Origin: Gammaproteobacteria bacterium
GTDB lineage: Bacteria; Pseudomonadota; Gammaproteobacteria; DSM-19610
NCBI GenBank assembly: GCA_030618475.1
Contig: JAUXDG010000064.1
Span: forward strand, 1 to 12,079
DNA length: 12,079 nucleotides
Reading direction: 5' to 3'
The notes under the pieces were generated by a model that did not search any database, was not told the origin of the DNA, and worked only from the letters and a program-made list of their open reading frames with translations. The position numbers and the translations under genes were made by a program. Below, one piece after another: positions 1 through 7,022 of this stretch (position 1 is its first letter; each line of letters starts with the position of its first letter).

Positions 1-502
1 CTTTTGCCAGGGCGCGTTCATGACGTTTGCGCGCGTAACGGTCCTGCTCACTGAGATCCATGGAATTGAAATCATGGCAATTCCTGCATTCCCGTGAATC
101 GGTCGCGCGCATGGATTTCCATACCCGCTCCGCCAGGTGCAATCGGCGTGCTTCGAACTTCTCAGGCGTGTCAATTGTCCCCAGCGCCTTGTGATACAGC
201 TCATTGGTCGCCTTTATTTTGCGTACAATCTTGTAGATCCATGGCCTTGGCACATGGCAGTCCGAGCAGGTCGCCTGAACACCCGAAGGGTTCTTGTAAT
301 GGACCGTCTCCTTGTACTCCTGATAGACGTTGTCACGCATTTCATGGCAGGAGATACAAAAAGTCATGGTATTGGTGGCCTCCAGGGCCGTATTGAATCC
401 GCCCCAGAATATAATCCCCACCACGACGCCCACAACCAGTATCGACCAATACGTCCGATTGCGTATCGCGGACCAAAACGAACCGCTCTTGTCATCACCC
501 AT
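1..502 (-). CDS. NapC/NirT-family tetrahaem cytochrome c (3' end beyond window)
   Basis: The frame is open from an ATG at 502 down to base 1 (167 codons), so the C-terminus is missing. After a short polar N-terminus there is one membrane helix (about residues 19-40), then haem-binding CXXCH motifs at C49-H53 (CISCH), C79-H83 (CSDCH) and C139-H143 (CRNCH). Family members are about 190-200 residues with four haems, so the fourth motif should lie just past the window edge. The first motif reads CISCHEM; a Met two residues after the haem His is the haem ligand in the related NrfH. Proteins of this family take electrons from quinol at the membrane and pass them to periplasmic reductases (nitrate, nitrite, TMAO). 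Which partner is used here cannot be told. GGGAG lies about 10 nt upstream of the ATG. It is on the hydrogenase strand but 478 bp downstream of hynL, so it probably has its own promoter. The family call is firm; NapC versus NirT/TorC-type is not. Confidence 0.9.
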   Translation of the reverse strand, partial: MGDDKSGSFWSAIRNRTYWSILVVGVVVGIIFWGGFNTALEATNTMTFCISCHEMRDNVYQEYKETVHYKNPSGVQATCSDCHVPRPWIYKIVRKIKATNELYHKALGTIDTPEKFEARRLHLAERVWKSMRATDSRECRNCHDFNSMDLSEQDRYARKRHERALAK

Positions 503-571
503 AAGCGTATTGCTCCCTTTCGGTTACCACCGTCCCTGGAAGTATGACTTATTCACCCTTAGAAGTGTGGG

Positions 572-599
572 ATTGTAACTTCCCGCTTTATGGATGCAA
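572..599 (-). promoter_or_regulatory. Candidate sigma70 promoter for the tetrahaem cytochrome gene
   Basis: On the minus strand TTGCAT (594-599) and TACAAT (572-577) are separated by 16 bp. The -10 matches the consensus in five of six positions; the -35 is weak (three of six), as is usual at activator-dependent promoters. The predicted start would be near 565, giving a leader of about 60 nt before the ATG at 502. This is a pattern match only. Confidence 0.4.
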
Positions 600-613
600 T
601 TGATGGAGGTCAC
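600..613 (-). promoter_or_regulatory. Possible FNR/Crp-family box
   Basis: The minus strand reads GTGAC-CTCC-ATCAA. One half site is a perfect FNR half (ATCAA); the other matches TTGAT in three of five positions. Its centre (606.5) falls at -41.5 from the start predicted for the -10 at 572-577, the usual class II activator position. An oxygen- or NO-responsive Crp/FNR-family regulator would suit a respiratory cytochrome, but the half-site match is imperfect. Confidence 0.35.
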
Positions 614-755
614 TTAATCGCGAAAATAATTGGAATCGAATCGACCCGTTCCCGTCATTCTGGCAGGATGCTGGCCCGGGAAGGGCGGCAGGGATGGCCA
701 TGGTGTGAGGGCAGGTGAACAGGGGGGAACGGGTAAAAAGCAGCGCTAATCCGAC

Positions 756-789
756 TTAGGGCTCGCGTAGAAATTAATTTACATTTTGG
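756..789 (+). repeat. Left terminal inverted repeat (34 bp)
   Basis: It is the exact reverse complement of 951-984. The match stops at both sides: the pairs 755/985 and 790/950 do not match. The arm has a GC-rich outer part (GGGCTCGCG) and an AT-rich inner part that includes the palindrome AAATTAATTT. Weak similarity continues a further ten or so bases inward. Confidence 0.95.
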
Positions 790-983
790 ACCGCCGATCT
801 ATCCCCCAGGGGACCCTCTCTTGCTGTGAGCAATTCACCTTGTCTCGCCTGACGGCGATTCACCTTGTCCCGCCCAACTGCGTTGTTCGTCGCTTAAATA
901 GGCTGGCTATTCGCACTCCTCTCGCCTTGCTGGACGGGCATCTCGACGCCCCAAAATGTAAATTAATTTCTACGCGAGCCCTA
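757..983. mobile_element. MITE-like element with long perfect inverted ends, inserted at the hynL stop
   Basis: Two perfect 34-bp inverted repeats (756-789 and 951-984) bracket a 161-bp centre that has no credible gene. The ends read TTAGGGCTC... and ...GAGCCCTAA. If TA is taken as a duplicated target (757-758 and 982-983), the element proper is 759-981 with 31-bp ends starting GGGCTC. Removing the element and one TA rejoins the flanks as TTAA and gives hynL a TAA stop in place of today's TAG, which supports the TA model. TA duplication is typical of IS630/Tc1-type transposition, so a non-autonomous relative of such an element is the best guess. The centre carries small hairpins (821-833, 846-857, 897-911) and a direct repeat. 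I do not recognise the family. Confidence 0.65.
833..874 (+). repeat. Short direct repeat inside the element
   Basis: The 17-mer ATTCACCTTGTCYCGCC occurs at 833-849 and again at 858-874 with one mismatch, a period of 25 bp. The 8-bp spacer between the copies holds part of a small hairpin (CGCC-TGAC-GGCG, 846-857). Confidence 0.8.
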
Positions 984-984
984 A
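951..984 (-). repeat. Right terminal inverted repeat (34 bp), overlapping the hynL stop codon
   Basis: It is the exact reverse complement of 756-789. The hynL stop codon (TAG on the minus strand, 983-981) lies inside this arm: TA comes from the presumed target and G is the first base of the element. Confidence 0.95.
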
Positions 985-2702
985 CAGACTTTCACATTCA
1001 CCAGTTCTTCACCATCAGGGTCGGTCAAATGAACTGCACAGGCGATGCAAGGATCAAAGCTGTGAATGGTGCGCAGAATCTCGATCGGCTGTTCGGGATC
1101 ATGCAGTTCATGGTTATCCTGCAGTGCCGCTTCATATGGACCGGGTTGGCCTTCGGGATCACGCGGTCCGGCATTCCAGGTGCTCGGCACCACCGCCTGG
1201 TAGTTATCGATCTTACCGTTTTTGATGACAATCCAGTGCGCCAGCGCACCCCGTGGGGCTTCCATATAGCCGACGCCCTGTGCTTCGGCGGGCCAGGTCG
1301 AAGGATCCCAGTAGGCTTCGTTAAAGGTTTTGGTATCACCCGACTGGATATTAGCGATCAGGTTGTCGTACCAGGTCTGCATAGTGTCGGCGATAAGTTT
1401 GGTTTCCAGGGTGCGTGCCGCGGTTCTTCCCAGTGTCGAGAACAGGGCACGGACCGGGACATCCAGCTGCTTCAGCGTCATGTCGACCAGCTCCCGGGTT
1501 TGTTCGTGCCCTTTCGCATACAGCGTCAGCACGCGTGCCAGCGGGCCGACTTCCATGGGCTTGCCTCTCCAGCGGGGTGATTTCATCCAGGAATAGGATT
1601 GCTCGACATCGAGGTGTTGGTAGGGCGGGGTCGGCCCGGTGTAATTGAGGCTGGTCTCTCCCTGGTAAGGATGCAGTCCCGCATTCTTGCCGCCACTGTA
1701 ATCATACCAGGAATGCGCGACATATTCGTTGATCTGGTCCGCGTCGTTCATGTCGACGTCGTGCACAGTACTTAAATCCCTGTCGAGGATAACCCCCGGT
1801 GGTATCAGGTAACTGGACGGGTCGTCCATACCTTTTTCCGGAAAATCGCCGTAGGTCAGGAAGTTCCCGACGCCCTCGCCGCGCATGCCCCAGTCTTTGT
1901 AGAAGCCCGCGATCGCCAGTGTATCCGGCACATAGACCTGGTCCACAAAGTTGCGCATTTTGGTGATGATGTCCTGTACCTGTGACAGGCGCTTGGTGTT
2001 GATTGCCGAATCGGAATTAAGATCGATAGGCGAGGGAACACCGCCGACCACGAAATTCGGGTGAGGATTTTTGCCGCCGAATATAGTGTGCAGGCGGGCG
2101 ACATCGCGTTGCCACGACAGGGCTTCCAGATAATGGGATACGGCCATCAGGTTGGCTTCAGGCGGCAGCTTGTAGGCCGGGTGGCCCCAGTAAGCTTTGG
2201 GAAAAATACACAGCTGGCCGGCTTCGACGAATTTCTGCAGCTTCTTTTTATTGTCGGCAAAGTAGCCGGGCGAGGATTTCGGGTAGTTGCTGAGGCTTTG
2301 CGCCAGTTCCGATGTCGCCTTGGGATCGGCGTTCAGTGCGGATAGCACATCAACCCAGTCCAGTGCGTGCAGATGATAGAAATGCATGACGTGATCGTGT
2401 ACGTACTGCGCGGCGATCATCAGGTTGCGGATCAGTTGGGCATTGGGTGGTATTGGGTAATTCAGGGCATTTTCCACGCACCGTACCGACGCGATGCCGT
2501 GTACCAGCGTACAAACACCGCAGATGCGCTGTGCAAAGGCCCAGGCATCCCGCGGATCCCGTCCTCTGAGGATAATCTCGATACCCCGTACCATGGTACC
2601 GGCGGAGTAGGCTTGTGCAATGCGGTTTCCATCCATCTGGGCTTCAATGCGCAGGTGGCCTTCGATGCGTGTAATGGGGTCAACGACAACTCGTTCGCTC
2701 AT
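981..2702 (-). CDS. hynL: [NiFe]-hydrogenase large subunit, group 1 Isp-type (HynL)
   Basis: Catalytic subunit that splits or makes H2 at a Ni-Fe centre. The 573-residue length is normal for the family. The N-terminal nickel motif is RICGVC (C61, C64) followed by LVHG. The C-terminal motif is DPCIACAVH (C552, C555, H558). The four cysteines bind Ni, with C64 and C555 also bridging Fe. The maturation protease is expected to cut after H558 and release a 15-residue tail ending in Val-Cys. There is no signal peptide, as usual: the subunit is carried through Tat by HynS. Start: ATG at 2702, 3 nt after the isp2 stop, with GAGG upstream. It is the last gene of the hyn operon. The stop codon is shared with the end of the inverted-repeat element, and the gene may have ended TAA before insertion. 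The final residue Cys573 lies in the tail that is cut off, so no effect on the mature enzyme is expected. Confidence 0.97.
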   Translation of the reverse strand: MSERVVVDPITRIEGHLRIEAQMDGNRIAQAYSAGTMVRGIEIILRGRDPRDAWAFAQRICGVCTLVHGIASVRCVENALNYPIPPNAQLIRNLMIAAQYVHDHVMHFYHLHALDWVDVLSALNADPKATSELAQSLSNYPKSSPGYFADNKKKLQKFVEAGQLCIFPKAYWGHPAYKLPPEANLMAVSHYLEALSWQRDVARLHTIFGGKNPHPNFVVGGVPSPIDLNSDSAINTKRLSQVQDIITKMRNFVDQVYVPDTLAIAGFYKDWGMRGEGVGNFLTYGDFPEKGMDDPSSYLIPPGVILDRDLSTVHDVDMNDADQINEYVAHSWYDYSGGKNAGLHPYQGETSLNYTGPTPPYQHLDVEQSYSWMKSPRWRGKPMEVGPLARVLTLYAKGHEQTRELVDMTLKQLDVPVRALFSTLGRTAARTLETKLIADTMQTWYDNLIANIQSGDTKTFNEAYWDPSTWPAEAQGVGYMEAPRGALAHWIVIKNGKIDNYQAVVPSTWNAGPRDPEGQPGPYEAALQDNHELHDPEQPIEILRTIHSFDPCIACAVHLTDPDGEELVNVKVC

Positions 2703-2705
2703 TTT

Positions 2706-3968
2706 TTATTCCTCTGCCAGATGTTCGGCAATGGTTTCCGTCAGGCTGAGTAGCGGCAGTTCCATGTGGTATTCCTCCAGCCCTTCCTCCAGATGGATGC
2801 GGCAATTGGAGCAGGCGGAGACTATGGCATCGACATTGATGGTATCGAGCTGCGCCTTCTTGCGGGCGAATGTCTTCAGGCGCAGATCGTCGGCACGCTC
2901 GTTACTGCTGACGCCGCCACCGGCGCCACAGCACCAGTTCATTTTTCCCGTTTCGGGCATCTCGACGAAGTTGTCAGCCAGCATGTTGAGCAGGTTGCGA
3001 GGCTGATCGATAACACCACCTCGCCGGGCTATCTGGCAGGGGTCGTGGTAGGTCAGTTTCCGGGCTTCCTTGTCTTTCATTTTAAGTCGTCCCTGGGTAC
3101 GCAGCTCATCAAGCAATTCAAGTATGTGCACTACTTTGAAGTTGAACCGTTTGCCGACCAGATTCGGGCCGTCCCAACGGATGGCCATGTAGGCGTGTCC
3201 ACACTCAGGACTGATGACCGCCTTGACCTTCAGTTCCTCCGCGACATCGACAATGCGCTGTACCAGTTCAGCGGCAATATCGGAAACACCGATCTGTATC
3301 CCGCTGTTGGTGGCTTCGAAGGCTTGGGAAGAGAGTGTCCAGGAAACCTTCGCCTTTTTGAAAATTCGGGCGATTGAGCCGATGTACTCAGGAAAGTTCA
3401 TGATTTCCATGGAGGACAGCAGGCAGAGATACTCTGCGCCCTCAACATCCATCGGCACTTTTACATCGTACTCTTTTTCCGTGTGGCGAATCTGCGCCTG
3501 CAAGGCGGGTAGTTTGACGCCCATGGGGCTGCCGATGGTCACGGCACGCTTGGTGGCATCGATCAGGCCTTTCGGTGCGTGACCGGCAGCCGCCATGCCC
3601 TCACGCAGTTTACGGATCATATAGGTGATATCGTTTCCGACCGGGCAGACCATGGAACAGCGTCCGCACAGCGTACAGCTGTCATAGACCAGCGATTCCC
3701 AATCGGCGAGATCCTGGTCCGTGAGGGGCCTGGAAAGACCCAGTGCCTTGCCGAGTTTACCCCAGAAGGTGTATTCCTGTTTCCAGACCTTGCGCAAAGG
3801 CTCGAGTTTGTGGATGGGGGTGTACTTCGGATCTCGCGTTTCGGTAAAAAACAGGCAGGCTTCCGCACACATGCCGCAATGTACGCAACTGCTGAAAAAA
3901 GCCGCGGTGGGGGCATCGATCTCTTCCTTGAGTGCGTTATAACCGCGCTCAAAAGATGGGCCGCTCAT
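2706..3968 (-). CDS. isp2: Isp2: HdrD-like Fe-S protein of the hydrogenase complex
   Basis: A 420-residue cytoplasmic-type protein with two ferredoxin-like [4Fe-4S] motifs (C28-C31-C34-C38 and C98-C101-C104-C108) and a CCG domain of the heterodisulfide-reductase type (C311, C346-C347, C386-C389). The region where a first CCG domain is expected (about 180-265) keeps only C182 and C256, so one canonical CCG cluster site is predicted. No membrane helix is seen. In Isp-type hydrogenases this subunit pairs with Isp1 and is thought to take electrons from the periplasmic HynSL dimer through Isp1 to a cytoplasmic acceptor, like HdrD or DsrK. The real acceptor is not shown by the sequence. Its start overlaps the isp1 stop (ATGA), which suggests translational coupling, and hynL follows after 3 nt. 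Confidence 0.93.
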   Translation of the reverse strand: MSGPSFERGYNALKEEIDAPTAAFFSSCVHCGMCAEACLFFTETRDPKYTPIHKLEPLRKVWKQEYTFWGKLGKALGLSRPLTDQDLADWESLVYDSCTLCGRCSMVCPVGNDITYMIRKLREGMAAAGHAPKGLIDATKRAVTIGSPMGVKLPALQAQIRHTEKEYDVKVPMDVEGAEYLCLLSSMEIMNFPEYIGSIARIFKKAKVSWTLSSQAFEATNSGIQIGVSDIAAELVQRIVDVAEELKVKAVISPECGHAYMAIRWDGPNLVGKRFNFKVVHILELLDELRTQGRLKMKDKEARKLTYHDPCQIARRGGVIDQPRNLLNMLADNFVEMPETGKMNWCCGAGGGVSSNERADDLRLKTFARKKAQLDTINVDAIVSACSNCRIHLEEGLEEYHMELPLLSLTETIAEHLAEE

Positions 3969-4624
3969 GATTGCACCCCTTTATAGCCGGCGATGGCACC
4001 GTTGTACCAGCGCGCCATCCACAGGGTAAATGCGTGTGACAGTTTGGTGAACGGGAACAGCACCATGAGTAATTCGACGCTGAGAATGTGCAGGCCGATC
4101 AGCATGGGCGCCGACAAACCAACGCGGTGAAATGCCAGATAGCCGGTGAGCAAGGGCAGGAAGGTCACAAACCAAACCAGGTAATCGTTGAATTCCGACA
4201 GCATCCGCATTACCGGATCCTTGATGCGGTGGATCAGGACTGCCAGCAGGGCAATCATGGTTACCACGTTGGTGGCATCGATTATGTTTGAGGGCAGGCC
4301 GGGCCAGCTCAGCCCCGTGGCTGCTTCAAACACCAGAATGTGGGGCACGAAGAGAAAAATGACGATGAACAGTCCGATGTGGAAAATGTAGCCTGAAACC
4401 AGAGTGAATCCGGAGCGCTCAAAGCTTCCCGCATCGGGGATAGATCGCTTGAACATGGTGCGGAAACCGCCCGCAAAAGCGGAGCCCCGCGCTTCAGCCA
4501 GGTCGGCCTTTCGTCCCAACAGGAAGATTTCCAGGAAGCGGATCACCAGACCCGCACACATGATGAAAGTGGCAGTGGTAAAGGCGGGACCACGCACCCA
4601 CAGTAAAAATTCAGCATCCGTCAT
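3965..4624 (-). CDS. isp1: Isp1: cytochrome b-like membrane subunit (NarI/DsrM-like)
   Basis: A 219-residue integral membrane protein with five predicted helices (about 14-36, 73-97, 117-135, 147-166, 173-193), the layout of NarI/DsrM/HmeC-type cytochrome b subunits. Histidines H82, H95, H132, H166, H179 and H197 lie in or next to helices and include the likely haem b ligands; I cannot tell which pairs are used. Its role by family is to carry electrons from the HynS clusters across the membrane to Isp2 and/or quinone. The ATG at 4624 is 2 nt after the hynS stop, and the gene ends in an ATGA overlap with isp2. Confidence 0.92.
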   Translation of the reverse strand: MTDAEFLLWVRGPAFTTATFIMCAGLVIRFLEIFLLGRKADLAEARGSAFAGGFRTMFKRSIPDAGSFERSGFTLVSGYIFHIGLFIVIFLFVPHILVFEAATGLSWPGLPSNIIDATNVVTMIALLAVLIHRIKDPVMRMLSEFNDYLVWFVTFLPLLTGYLAFHRVGLSAPMLIGLHILSVELLMVLFPFTKLSHAFTLWMARWYNGAIAGYKGVQS

Positions 4625-4626
4625 GT

Positions 4627-5715
4627 TCAGGACTCCTGATCGAGATCATCGATGGTGACACGCTCGTGATTTTTCACCGCGGATTGTTTGCGTGCACGTA
4701 ATGAGGCGCCTAAGGCTGCACCGGCAATCAGGCCGGCAGCCCCTGCATAGACCGCCGTTTTGCCGATGTCTTCGGTCGGTGTAGAGAGGGCTTTGTAGAA
4801 ACTGCCCGCATCCCAGAAATCGGGTTCCGAACATCCCAGGCAGGGATGACCGGCTTCAATCGGGAAACTTGTTCCGTCATTCCACTTGGTCGTCGCACAG
4901 GCGTTGTAGGTGGTGGGACCTTTGCAACCCAGTTTGAACAGGCACCAGCCCTTTTTGGCACCTTCATCGTCGAAGCTGTCGGCGAACAGGCCCTTGTCAT
5001 AGAACGGGCGCCGGTAGCAGCGATCGTGAATACTGTTGCCGTAGAATGCCGCGGGTCGTCCCAGCTGATCCAGTTCCGGCAGGCCAAAGGTCAGGAACTG
5101 TACCAGCACGCCGGTGATGACAGCGGGGATCGGCGGGCAGCCCGGGATATTGACAATGGGTTTGTCCTTGATTAAGTCGGATACGGAAACAGCTCCGGTG
5201 GGGTTGGGATCGGCCTTGGGAATGCCGCCGAATGCTGCGCAACTGCCGACCGCAACAATAGCTGCGGCACCGGCTGCCACCTCCAGCAACATAGCCTTGT
5301 TACTGATACCGGCAATGGTGGAATAACCGTTATTTTCGCCGGGTATCGAACCATCAACGACAAGTATGTAATTACCGTAGTTTTCCTGCATGGCCTCTTC
5401 GCGGGCGTGCTCCGCGGCTGAACCCGACGCCGCCTGCAGGGTATGGTGATAATCCAGCGAAATGGTGTCGAATATCAGGTCTTCGATGGTTGCCGAATGA
5501 CTGCGGGTGAGCGATTCCGTGCAGCCGGTGCATTCCTGGAAAGACAGCCAGATCACAGAAGGCCGTCGCAGCTTCTCCAGCGTCGCCGCAATGACGGGGA
5601 TCATGGCGGGCGGTAACGCCATCATGGACGCAGTCGTGGCACAGAATTTAAGGAAACTGCGCCGGGAGACGCCACGTTCCTGGAGTGTCTCGCCCAGGGT
5701 TTTGTCTTTGCTCAT
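4627..5715 (-). CDS. hynS: [NiFe]-hydrogenase small subunit, Tat-exported, C-terminally anchored (HynS)
   Basis: Electron-transfer subunit with three Fe-S clusters, 362 residues. A Tat signal begins at SRRSFLK (R18, R19), followed by a hydrophobic stretch to about residue 44. Proximal [4Fe-4S] ligands are C62 and C65 (ECTGCTES), C159 (GSCAAFGG) and C193 (PGCPP). Distal ligands are H230, C233, C258 and C264. The medial cluster has C273, C292 and C295, the three-cysteine pattern of a [3Fe-4S]. The two extra cysteines of O2-tolerant enzymes are absent: Gly64 and Ala160 occupy the neighbouring positions. A C-terminal helix (about 319-340) followed by basic residues and a polar tail anchors it to the membrane from the periplasm. 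The start overlaps the stop of the upstream HupH-like gene (ATGA). The family is unambiguous; the hyn name is chosen for the Isp gene order. Confidence 0.96.
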   Translation of the reverse strand: MSKDKTLGETLQERGVSRRSFLKFCATTASMMALPPAMIPVIAATLEKLRRPSVIWLSFQECTGCTESLTRSHSATIEDLIFDTISLDYHHTLQAASGSAAEHAREEAMQENYGNYILVVDGSIPGENNGYSTIAGISNKAMLLEVAAGAAAIVAVGSCAAFGGIPKADPNPTGAVSVSDLIKDKPIVNIPGCPPIPAVITGVLVQFLTFGLPELDQLGRPAAFYGNSIHDRCYRRPFYDKGLFADSFDDEGAKKGWCLFKLGCKGPTTYNACATTKWNDGTSFPIEAGHPCLGCSEPDFWDAGSFYKALSTPTEDIGKTAVYAGAAGLIAGAALGASLRARKQSAVKNHERVTIDDLDQES

Positions 5716-6140
5716 GCCCTTGTCTCCGCGTTCGAGAGCTGATCCTCGAGGCGCTCCAGTCCCGCCCGGATATCATCAGCCTGTGATTTCAGGATGCCGG
5801 GGACTTCGCAGATCTCGATGAACCTGCCTATGATGCTCTCGTTTTCGTTGTAGTGGGTGATCAGCCAGACAGCGGGATAGCGGGTTTCGATGATGTCACT
5901 CGGCCCCGTAATCGAGAGTCGGGCGTTTACCTCGCCTTCACCGAGTTGTTCCAGCAGGCTGTCTTCTTCACCCGGTGCGAGCGGGATGCTGCGTAAATCA
6001 ATGACGTGTTCTTCCCCCTGCTCCAGCCAGCGCGTCAGGGCATGGCGGATCTCGTGCAGCAGCGGCACAAGGTTGCCGGTTGGGGGCGCGCAGGGAGCAG
6101 AAGACGCAATGGTGGACGCCGGCATCCCGTTAGCAGTCAT
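5712..6140 (-). CDS. hupH: HupH/HyaF C-terminal-domain protein, hydrogenase expression/maturation
   Basis: A 142-residue protein matching the HupH C-terminal domain: LLHEIRHAL (from about residue 25), VIDLRSIPL, a Glu-Thr-Arg-Tyr-Pro-x-Val-Trp segment, then RFIEICEVPGIL and DDIRAGLERL. HupH and HyaF are roughly twice this length, so this is a single-domain form; the poor N-terminal 20 residues hold no recognisable domain. In the family it aids assembly of the small subunit/Fe-S clusters, and its place directly before hynS fits that. I chose the ATG at 6140 because it overlaps the upstream stop by one base (TAATG) and all conserved sequence lies after it. A longer in-frame start at 6176 would add 12 residues inside the upstream gene. 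Its exact biochemical role is unknown. Confidence 0.8.
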   Translation of the reverse strand: MTANGMPASTIASSAPCAPPTGNLVPLLHEIRHALTRWLEQGEEHVIDLRSIPLAPGEEDSLLEQLGEGEVNARLSITGPSDIIETRYPAVWLITHYNENESIIGRFIEICEVPGILKSQADDIRAGLERLEDQLSNAETRA

Positions 6141-7003
6141 TATTCGCTCACCTCGCCACAGTGCGCCGCAGCCCACACCATCAGCGGGCAGTTCGCGTGA
6201 CGGATGACATCCGCGGTAACCGATTCTTCAAGCGCATGCCGCAGTTCGGGCTTGGTATGCGTTGCCATCACCACCAGGTCGATATCCAGATGATCGATTT
6301 TATCGAGAATCTCCCGTATCGAATGGCGATAGGAGGTCGAGTCGACTCTGACTTTCAGGCCCGCATTGGCCAGCTTCACACTCTGCTCTTCCATCATGGT
6401 GCGGATGCGGGTAAGTTCTGCGCCCCGCTCGTCATCCGTTGTTTCGGTGCCTTCCGGTGAATCGTGGAATAACACCACTTCAGCGTCGTGCGCCTTGGCG
6501 AATGTCTGTACACAGGGCAGGATTGCTGCAGACTCTTCGCTTCCATCCAGTGGGACCAGCAGTCGTTGAAAAAGATTTTCTGAGCGATTGCCCAGTGGCC
6601 CACGCCGCAGACTGTGCAGCACAAACACCGGGCAGAGGGAATCACGCAAGACACCCTCGGTAACACTGCCTTCGCGAATTCTTTCCAGACCGGAACGGCC
6701 GTGGGTTGACATCACAATCAACGATGCCGGAATCTCTTTAGCCGTTGTTGCGATTACTTTGACGGGATTGCCATGCTGCACCATGCTGTCGACATGCCAG
6801 CCTTTAGCGGTCAACAGATCCGAAAGTGGTTTCAGGCACGGGTGCATCTCTGCCTCTTGGGAAGCGACATCGGCGTCCTCCGGCAGCACGTGAAGCAGCG
6901 TTACACTGGCTTGTGGCCGGGACGAGGCGATGCTGTGCGTGTAGTACAACACTTCCTGGGTTGATTCGGAGCCGTCGAGCGGGATCAGTATGTTTGTCGA
7001 CAT
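6140..7003 (-). CDS. Tandem-domain universal stress protein (UspA family)
   Basis: A 287-residue soluble protein with two UspA folds, each starting with a beta strand and PLDGSE (residues about 4-12 and 148-155). Domain 1 keeps most of the ATP loop: S-TH-G-(9)-GS (THGRSGLERIREGS) in place of the consensus G-xx-G-(9)-G(S/T). Domain 2 has A-TH-T-(9)-ES, so it has lost the glycines and probably does not bind ATP. Such proteins are small stress-response factors that often bind nucleotides or partner proteins; no enzyme activity is implied. A strong GGAGGAG site precedes the ATG at 7003. It sits in the hydrogenase operon, coupled to the HupH-like gene by TAATG. A role in hydrogenase expression under stress or redox change is only an inference from position. 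Confidence 0.93.
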   Translation of the reverse strand: MSTNILIPLDGSESTQEVLYYTHSIASSRPQASVTLLHVLPEDADVASQEAEMHPCLKPLSDLLTAKGWHVDSMVQHGNPVKVIATTAKEIPASLIVMSTHGRSGLERIREGSVTEGVLRDSLCPVFVLHSLRRGPLGNRSENLFQRLLVPLDGSEESAAILPCVQTFAKAHDAEVVLFHDSPEGTETTDDERGAELTRIRTMMEEQSVKLANAGLKVRVDSTSYRHSIREILDKIDHLDIDLVVMATHTKPELRHALEESVTADVIRHANCPLMVWAAAHCGEVSE

Positions 7004-7022
7004 GCGGTGCTCCTCCGTCGTG

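Larger units (their letters stand above)
503..755. other. Non-coding stretch between cytochrome gene and inverted-repeat element
   Basis: No convincing gene is seen on either strand. Besides the promoter and FNR-like box above, it holds a 10-bp inverted repeat (644-653 with 725-734, core ACCCGTTCCC) with a 71-bp gap. Neither arm is followed by a T-run, so I do not call a terminator. The remainder is a GC-rich spacer downstream of hynL. Confidence 0.6.

Noticed and set aside
137..578. Plus-strand open frames in the first 0.6 kb
   Set aside because: They are antisense to the haem-motif-bearing minus-strand frame, which is clearly the real gene.
756..984. Reading the inverted pair as an intrinsic terminator of the hyn operon
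   Set aside because: The 161-nt loop and lack of a T-run do not fit a terminator; TA flanks and a restorable TAA stop favour insertion.
786..1580. Plus-strand 264-codon open frame across the element and the end of hynL
   Set aside because: It runs antisense to hynL, starts inside the inverted repeat, has no ribosome site and no recognisable domain.
2766..3377. Plus-strand 203-codon open frame
   Set aside because: It is antisense to isp2 and explained by codon bias of the real gene; isp2 has complete cluster motifs.
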